Assembly: GCF_014634805.1 (NCBI RefSeq)
Contig: NZ_BMBS01000017.1
Coordinates: 1 to 39,585, forward strand
DNA from: Leuconostoc falkenbergense
GTDB taxonomy: Bacteria > Bacillota > Bacilli > Lactobacillales > Lactobacillaceae
Length of the DNA: 39,585 bases
Direction of reading: 5' to 3'
The translations under genes were made by a program, and so were the position numbers. This document shows, piece by piece, positions 35,664-39,585 of the stretch. The notes under the pieces were generated by a model. It did no database searches. It saw only the letters and a program-made list of their open reading frames with translations, and was not told where the DNA came from. The stretch's first letter is position 1; every line of letters starts with the position of its first letter.

Positions 35664-36042
35664 TCGTATCTTTATATCCTTTAATTTGTTCTGCAACATT
35701 GCGACTTAATAGGTATTTTCTTTTGCGATCTGCGCGTTCAAAAGACAGAAATCGTCCCTTTATTTGCCAATTATCAATATCTTCTAACTTAACTTTTTCG
35801 TATTCAGCCATTAAAATACGTCCCAAAAAAATTTGTGAGCCGGCCAAATAAACGCGCCTACGAATAATCATTAACAGGCCCACTAAGACCACTACTAAAA
35901 TGCTAGCAATTGGAAAAATATCAAACTTGAAGCCAATTTCATTCCAAATAATAAAGCTTAACATTAAAAATACGCCCCACCATAACCAACTCATGAGGCC
36001 GACAGAATCAATTGGCTGAAAATAACCGCGTTTTGGTACCAT
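35653..36042 (-). CDS. Small membrane protein, EbsA family
   Basis: 129 aa with two hydrophobic segments (about 16-33 and 42-60), then a basic cytoplasmic tail with a PH-like pattern (RILMAEYEKVKLEDIDNWQIKGRFLSFE). Length, two-TM layout and its place beside an RNase HI-like gene fit the EbsA family of lactic acid bacteria, whose function is not established. It is the first gene of the ebsA-rluD-pyrR-carAB-like unit. Confidence 0.65.
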   Translation of the reverse strand: MVPKRGYFQPIDSVGLMSWLWWGVFLMLSFIIWNEIGFKFDIFPIASILVVVLVGLLMIIRRRVYLAGSQIFLGRILMAEYEKVKLEDIDNWQIKGRFLSFERADRKRKYLLSRNVAEQIKGYKDTNGR

Positions 36043-36076
36043 GTGAAACTCTTTTCTATAAACGTATTCGTAACCT

Positions 36077-36085
36077 ATTTTACCA
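36077..36085 (-). promoter_or_regulatory. Extended -10 promoter of the ebsA-rluD-pyrR unit
   Basis: On the minus strand TG, one base, TAAAAT (36085-36077). No good -35 is visible, as expected for an extended -10. Confidence 0.5.
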
Positions 36086-36167
36086 GATTTTTGATATTAA
36101 AAAAATGATGACAAACAAAAGTTAGCTCGCCAATATCAAAGCGATAATTTTTTAGACACCCGACTTC

Positions 36168-36176
36168 TGTTATACT
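36168..36176 (+). promoter_or_regulatory. Extended -10 promoter of the RNase HI-like gene
   Basis: TG at 36168-36169, one base, TATACT at 36171-36176. The AGAGG ribosome site follows at 36194-36200. Confidence 0.6.
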
Positions 36177-36209
36177 AGGGATTGTAAACAATTTTAGAGG
36201 ATTTTGGAC

Positions 36210-36593
36210 ATGATGACACTTTATGTTGACGCCGCCCGAAACGTGCATGACGGACAATCAGCAGTTGGCGCAGTTTTAATTATTAACAAACAACAGCAAC
36301 AACTCAAAAAGGCTTTACCTCAAAGCGCTGATAACCATGAAGCCGAATTTATGGGACTTATCTGGAGTATCAAACAGCTACCTATGGTTGATAATTTACA
36401 GATTTATACCGATTCAAAAATCGTCGCTGACGCCATTCAAAAAAAATACGCCAAACATTATCAGTCTTATGTTGATCAAATTATGACCTTATTAACTGAA
36501 TATCCTTTGGTTCTAGTCAATTGGATACCTGAAAAGCAAAATCAGGGCGCTCATCAGCTCGCAATGCAAGCGTTAAAAAAAGCGAAACGCTAA
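36210..36593 (+). CDS. RNase HI-family protein
   Basis: 127 aa from the ATG at 36210 (AGAGG upstream; a TTG at 36204 is less likely). RNase H fold: Asp7 (LYVDAAR), Glu46 (HEAEF) and Asp68 (YTDSK) match three of the four catalytic carboxylates. The fourth, usually Asp in an ADALA-type motif, is His115 (GAHQLA). The family cleaves RNA in RNA-DNA hybrids; activity here is uncertain. It is divergent from ebsA and ends inside a large palindromic terminator. Confidence 0.85.
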   Translation: MMTLYVDAARNVHDGQSAVGAVLIINKQQQQLKKALPQSADNHEAEFMGLIWSIKQLPMVDNLQIYTDSKIVADAIQKKYAKHYQSYVDQIMTLLTEYPLVLVNWIPEKQNQGAHQLAMQALKKAKR

Positions 36594-36674
36594 TCGATGT
36601 GAACCCAAATAGTTGAACAGATTTTTATTCTGTCCAACTATTTGGGTTCACTTCATAATCGTTTCGCTTTTTTT
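36575..36674. terminator. Bidirectional terminator whose loop holds a second palindrome
   Basis: Outer stem of 15 bp: AAAAAAAGCGAAACG (36575-36589) and CGTTTCGCTTTTTTT (36660-36674). It includes the end of the RNase HI-like gene (stop 36591-36593 just inside) and reaches the stop of the opposing gene (36673-36675). Confidence 0.8.
36599..36651. repeat. 53-bp palindrome in the terminator loop, possible mobile-element remnant
   Basis: Two 23-base arms (36599-36621 and 36629-36651) with one mismatch and a 7-base loop. The arms run from TGAACCC through AAATAGTTG to ACAGA, with TG/CA near the tips. This is reminiscent of IS3-group terminal repeats placed tip-outwards with the interior gone. No clear target duplication is seen. 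Confidence 0.45.
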
Positions 36675-37071
36675 ATTTTGACAGTATACTTTCAATATAC
36701 TTGACAAAGTTTATTTTTTTTTGGTGAGCAGTATTCCAATATTTTAATAATTCATTATCAGAAATTGAAGATGAATCAATCCCTGCTTCATATAGTGCCA
36801 TTCTTGCTTTATTTATCTTTGATTTTAGTGTAGCATCTTCCCTCAGCGTCGTACTACTAGATGATGAATTACTTGATGATTGTTCAGTATCAATCGATGA
36901 GCTATTATGAGGCTCACTAATTTTCGTCGTTGAACTAGACCGTTGTTGCGTTCTTTCAGCTGTTTTTTTGCTAGTTGTTTTTATTTGCAAACTGTGAAAA
37001 TAAAAAGTAAAACCTATTATCATCATTAACATTATAATGATTAAAACGCAATTTATTTTTTTATATTTCAT
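36673..37071 (-). CDS. Small anchored or secreted Ser/Thr-rich protein
   Basis: 132 aa. A basic start and one strong hydrophobic segment (about 8-26, VLIIIMLMMIIGFTFYF) act as an uncleaved signal anchor or signal peptide. A Ser/Thr/Asn-rich linker (about 32-75) and a helical C-terminal region (about 80-132) follow, ending NFVKYIESILSK. No family recognised. It follows the ChW/C39 gene by 9 bases, so the two are co-transcribed and may work together at the surface. Confidence 0.75.
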   Translation of the reverse strand: MKYKKINCVLIIIMLMMIIGFTFYFHSLQIKTTSKKTAERTQQRSSSTTKISEPHNSSSIDTEQSSSNSSSSSTTLREDATLKSKINKARMALYEAGIDSSSISDNELLKYWNTAHQKKINFVKYIESILSK

Positions 37072-37080
37072 AATATTTCT

Positions 37081-38697
37081 TTACCTAATCGCAAATACTG
37101 GTCTTCCTGCATCCCAATCAACCGGATCCGTTCCCACTTTATTCCACATATAATTAAGAGAGTTCCATCCTTGAAAAAACATTTTATTGTAAGGATCAAA
37201 CACTTCAGTTTTTCCATTGTTATACCCGTACACCGTAACAGCATGATCTATCCCAACATTTTCAATCATTATGAGTGGTATACCCTGACTTAATAATAAT
37301 TGAGCTCGAGACTGCGAACTAATTTGTTCGACTGAGCGACCGTAAGATTTTGCGGTCACGACTATGTCCTTTCCGGAAGCACCTATTGCCCAAGGACTAA
37401 ATCCATCCATTCGTTTTGCTACGTCAGCTGGGGACAAATTCATTCCATAAGAACCGTGTAAAATCATAGCTAAACTGGTCGGTACACAACCAGTTGGACC
37501 GATTGTTGACGAGTTAAATTTATTTTTAGACCATCTAGAATCCAATTGTGAAAAATACGTCGGTTTTGGTCTTGGAAAATCATTAATTGTCGCATATGAA
37601 TGGTTTCCAATAGCTGGTGCAGTTGCACCCTTTAAAACCAGTAAAATCTGAACAGATTCCATTCTCTTTGAAGCACCTATGCTACCAATTATTCCACCAT
37701 TTTTTGTCCAGTCCAACCAGCCTTTATTCTCAACATGTGCACGATAATATACGTCATAATATTTGGATAATTCACCCCTTAACGATACTTTTAAAGCTTC
37801 CAAGCGCTTACCCTGTCCAACAGTACCAGTAATAACATTATTTCCAACCTCGGATTGCCAGCCAACATCTTGCACATGCCCTTGATAAACTATGCTTCCT
37901 CCCAATCCATTGTTAATAGTATTTATTCTAAGAGCTTCCATCCTTAAGCCTTTACCAGTTGTTCCCGAAATTTCACCATTATTTACAGAAGATTGCCAAC
38001 CAATATTTTGAACATGGGATTGGTATGAGATAGAGCTAGCTGAAATGAATGGTCGTAACTGATCCTCTGAAAAAGCTGTTCCTTTTGCAACTAGCTTGAT
38101 TTGAATTGCTTCTAAACGCGATGCAAAACCAGCAGAACCAACAGGAGCATCATTCTTTCCCCACGAAAGCCAGCCGAAATTTTCTACATGGACTCTGTAA
38201 TATACATCATAATGCTTACTTAATTCCCCAGTAAGATTTATTTTGATGGCTTCTAGACGTAGTGATCTACCAGTTGTTCCTGCTGACTCGCCATTAGACA
38301 AATAACTTTGCCAACCAATATTTTGAACATGGGTTGAGTAGGTCACACCACCAGGATAGGTTTTATTCAAATTAGCAACTTGTATTTTTATTGCTTCTAG
38401 TCTTAATCTCTGCCCTGTCGTTCCAGAAACAGCACCGTTTTCAACATTTTTTTGCCATCCTTCATTTTGAACATGTGTAGAATAACTAATCACAGGTTTT
38501 TCTACTGTTTCATTATTCACTTGACTCACACTGGAGTCACTAGTAACTTGAGAACTAATGGCGCCATTATCTTTTGAATCGTGTGTGTTTAAACTACTCT
38601 TGACAGATGTATCATTAGTTCCATCATTAGCGTAGCAATGGATAGACTCACCGAAAAACATTAAACACATGATAAAGCACAGAACAACTTTTTTCAT
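37081..38697 (-). CDS. Secreted ChW-repeat protein with C39-like peptidase domain
   Basis: 538 aa from the ATG at 38697. A signal peptide (about 1-23) is followed by a Ser/Thr/Asn-rich segment. Six clostridial hydrophobic W (ChW) repeats, each with a (T/S/G)HVQN-GW or HVEN-GW core and RLEA near its end, are arranged as two related triplets. The C-terminal 150 residues form a peptidase_C39_2-like domain: FSQLDSRWS, Cys404 (TGCVPTSLAM), His485 (IDHAVTVYGY), Asp501 (FDPYN). All three catalytic residues are present. The protein is probably wall-associated; the substrate is unknown. Confidence 0.88.
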   Translation of the reverse strand: MKKVVLCFIMCLMFFGESIHCYANDGTNDTSVKSSLNTHDSKDNGAISSQVTSDSSVSQVNNETVEKPVISYSTHVQNEGWQKNVENGAVSGTTGQRLRLEAIKIQVANLNKTYPGGVTYSTHVQNIGWQSYLSNGESAGTTGRSLRLEAIKINLTGELSKHYDVYYRVHVENFGWLSWGKNDAPVGSAGFASRLEAIQIKLVAKGTAFSEDQLRPFISASSISYQSHVQNIGWQSSVNNGEISGTTGKGLRMEALRINTINNGLGGSIVYQGHVQDVGWQSEVGNNVITGTVGQGKRLEALKVSLRGELSKYYDVYYRAHVENKGWLDWTKNGGIIGSIGASKRMESVQILLVLKGATAPAIGNHSYATINDFPRPKPTYFSQLDSRWSKNKFNSSTIGPTGCVPTSLAMILHGSYGMNLSPADVAKRMDGFSPWAIGASGKDIVVTAKSYGRSVEQISSQSRAQLLLSQGIPLIMIENVGIDHAVTVYGYNNGKTEVFDPYNKMFFQGWNSLNYMWNKVGTDPVDWDAGRPVFAIR

Positions 38698-38827
38698 TAT
38701 TTTTCTCTCACTCTCTATATCAATTGTAAGTATAACTAACAATTAATTAATTACCGAACAAGTATCATTATATATTAATTGCATTTTTTTGCATAAAATT
38801 ATATAAGAGTTTAGTATATTATCCAAA

Positions 38828-38855
38828 AAAAAGTGTGGTTTAATTCACACTTTTT
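38828..38855. terminator. Intrinsic terminator of the nitroreductase gene
   Basis: AAAAAGTGTG (38828-38837) and CACACTTTTT (38846-38855), 10-bp stem, 8-base loop. Outer ATCCAA/TTGGAT bases extend the symmetry. The AT-rich stretch 38698-38820 between it and the ChW gene should hold the ChW promoter, but I cannot single one out. Confidence 0.85.
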
Positions 38856-38874
38856 CATGATTGGATATTATTTT

Positions 38875-39480
38875 TTATTTACTATAATGTTTAAAACGCT
38901 CATTATCTTCAACAAAATCTTTATTAGCAGCTGGTGCTTCAATAGATCCAAATACTAATTGCGCACGTAAACGCCATGTACTAGGGACATCAAAAGCTTT
39001 GGCCACTTCATCGTCAATCAATGGATTATAATGTTGCAAGGAAGCGCCCAATCCTGCTTCTGTTAATGCTAACCAAGTAGCGTATTCCGCAATACCATGA
39101 CCTTGTTCAGACCAATCCTGAAAATTTTCTGCGTAAAGTGGTATATTTTCTTCAAATGACTTCACAATCGAAGTGTCTGTGAAAAACAATACGGTACCAA
39201 ATCCAGCCTTAAAGCTCGCATTAATTTTTGCTAAAGTTGCTTGATAAGCGCTTTCATCGGGTACTTCTTCTTTTAAACGTTTTGCGACAATGTCCCAAAG
39301 CTTTTCATGGGCATCGCCAGTCAAAACAATACTGCGCACCGTTTGATTATTGAATGCAGTTGGCGCTTGACGAACTGCTGACTTGACGAGGTCAAATAAA
39401 TCTTCTGGTGTTTGCTGAACATTTCGACCCAGTCCGTAAATTGTCCGCCGCTGTTGTTGTAATTCTGTAAATGATGTCAT
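38875..39480 (-). CDS. Nitroreductase-family FMN oxidoreductase
   Basis: 201 aa from the ATG at 39480 (AAGGGG seven bases upstream; the frame is open six codons further). Nitroreductase fold of the YdgI/Frm2-like group: LQQQRRTIYGLG (FMN phosphate site), APTAFNNQTVR, and GLGASLQHYNPLIDDEVAKAF. It reduces nitro compounds or quinones with NAD(P)H; the physiological substrate is unknown. It stands alone with its own terminator. Confidence 0.9.
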   Translation of the reverse strand: MTSFTELQQQRRTIYGLGRNVQQTPEDLFDLVKSAVRQAPTAFNNQTVRSIVLTGDAHEKLWDIVAKRLKEEVPDESAYQATLAKINASFKAGFGTVLFFTDTSIVKSFEENIPLYAENFQDWSEQGHGIAEYATWLALTEAGLGASLQHYNPLIDDEVAKAFDVPSTWRLRAQLVFGSIEAPAANKDFVEDNERFKHYSK

Positions 39481-39585
39481 CTGTTGACCCCTTATCAAAT
39501 TAATATAGGGTAGATTGTAAAATTAAACCGAACACTTGAATAAAAAAGCCGCAGCGCCTTTAATGGTAATTGTCTAAAACAACCA

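Noticed and set aside
39548-39572. Short GC-rich hairpin near the right edge
   Set aside because: The stem is interrupted by a mismatch and the neighbouring gene is outside the window, so it cannot be judged.
1-39585. CRISPR array, rRNA, complete insertion sequence, toxin-antitoxin pair
   Set aside because: No regularly spaced repeats, rRNA sequence, transposase frame or recognisable toxin/antitoxin was found on either strand.

Overview
The window reads as chromosomal DNA of a low-GC Firmicute, most likely a heterofermentative lactic acid bacterium of the Leuconostoc/Weissella group. I infer this from gene content and protein style: CIRCE-type heat-shock control, single-copy C-minus S14 and L33 genes, the plsY/parE-parC arrangement, Mn-dependent PpaC, and rluD-pyrR-carAB order. 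Species cannot be fixed by reading alone. Nearly all genes lie on the minus strand.

Layout: (1) 1-1500, the edge of an integrated element: a tyrosine integrase reading towards tRNA-Ser(CGA), with the rest of the element outside the window to the left. (2) 1544-6105, typA, an inositol-monophosphatase/UPF0223 pair, def (divergent), then dnaJ. (3) 6172-9840, the hrcA-grpE-dnaK-dnaJ operon with two CIRCE-like operators around one promoter. (4) 9824-13383, ribF, truB, a degenerate EIIA-like gene and an aminotransferase. (5) 13477-18840, the translation/transcription operon rimP-nusA-ylxR-ylxQ-infB-rbfA, with a terminator-like hairpin in its leader. (6) 18906-20394, rpsN, rpmG (too short for most ORF callers) and ppaC. 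(7) 20444-26248, topoisomerase IV (parE-parC), divergent plsY, and dtd. (8) 26471-30262, rel and a divergent MFS efflux gene with an apparent leader-peptide attenuator. (9) 30295-36042, ebsA-rluD-pyrR followed by a CarA-like/CarB-like pair whose catalytic residues are lost, and a small hypothetical gene. (10) 36210-39480, an RNase HI-like gene, a small anchored protein, a secreted ChW-repeat/C39-like protein, and a nitroreductase.

Most of the window is core housekeeping. The parts that stand out are: the CarAB-like pair that keeps long open frames and the operon position of carbamoyl-phosphate synthase but lacks the glutaminase triad and ATP-grasp residues; the MFS leader, with a strong Shine-Dalgarno, a 20-codon ORF, a terminator and a competing pairing; a DnaJ with no zinc finger and no cysteine; an EIIA-Glc-like protein without either histidine; tandem CIRCE sites; and several unusually long palindromes at gene ends. 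No CRISPR array, complete insertion sequence or rRNA is visible.
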